Assembly (NCBI GenBank): GCA_019358945.1
Contig: JAHHIE010000021.1
Span: forward strand, 1-64,000
Reading direction: 5' to 3'
Length of the DNA: 64,000 bases
Source: Stenomitos rutilans HA7619-LM2
Lineage (GTDB): Bacteria > Cyanobacteriota > Cyanobacteriia > Leptolyngbyales > Leptolyngbyaceae
Position numbers and translations under genes: made by a program. The notes below the pieces were generated by a model that worked only from the letters and a program-made list of their open reading frames with translations, did no database searches and was not told the DNA's origin. Positions 63,969 to 64,000 of this stretch are shown here, piece after piece; the stretch's first letter is position 1, and each line of letters opens with the position of its first letter.

Positions 63969-64000
63969 GGCGGCTATGAAAAATGAGGCGTTAGAGCTAA

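Overview
The window is chromosomal DNA of a cyanobacterium. It carries psaB and psaA (15628-20133, minus strand), psaE (52463-52861), the myxoxanthophyll genes cruF and cruG (53107-55253) and a Pho-box-driven pst cluster at the right edge. The palindrome GCGATCGC (HIP1), typical of cyanobacteria, recurs throughout. The dispersed repeats, many TPR proteins and many toxin-antitoxin genes suggest a large-genome, probably filamentous Leptolyngbya-like lineage; that placement is inference.

Layout. 1-5.3 kb: a DUF2795 gene, an IS5-type insertion sequence with TCA target duplication (1164-2098), an SDR oxidoreductase, an MBL-fold hydrolase, and a YbhB-like gene with two frameshifts cut off by a second, decayed IS. 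5.6-12.3 kb: an RsbRD-type histidine kinase, then a guanidine-I (ykkC) riboswitch with a transcription terminator reading into UAAP1/UAAP2 genes (carboxyguanidine deiminase type), followed by a YdeP-like molybdopterin oxidoreductase and a pRiA4b-ORF3-like zinc-finger protein. 12.5-15.3 kb: a type IV pilin-like gene, a candidate small RNA, yjbQ and two uncharacterised genes. 15.6-20.1 kb: psaA-psaB. 20.9-34.6 kb: a proline-rich exported protein, two tandem response regulators, a gyrase/topo IV A subunit, two TPR proteins, and an exopolysaccharide-type trio (acyltransferase, processive GT2, Tat-exported glycosidase). 34.6-41.1 kb: two FecR-domain proteins, a beta-barrel-like protein and a CHASE2-adenylate cyclase.

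41.1-49.8 kb is the accessory island: two Uma2-type nucleases, a 921-residue TIR-TM-coiled-coil-TPR protein, four antitoxin/PIN-toxin pairs, and a truncated papain-fold toxin with its likely immunity gene. Two of the antitoxins share almost identical 5' halves but have different 3' ends and different toxins, which indicates module shuffling. The 67-bp elements with inverted ends cluster at its left side.

49.8-64 kb returns to core genes: a membrane protein, a TPR protein, mutM, psaE, cruG-cruF, tRNA-Pro(CGG), secreted proteins of unknown function, an ExbB/ExbD pair with a TonB-like neighbour, and pstS-pstC.

The most notable observations are the guanidine riboswitch locus, in-frame tandem-repeat insertions in three unrelated conserved proteins (gyrA and mutM share the same GGTCAGC heptamer and encode the same octapeptide, and UAAP1 has four 24-bp repeats), a PsaE with a roughly 60-residue C-terminal extension, the TIR-TPR/toxin island, and two families of MITE-like repeats.
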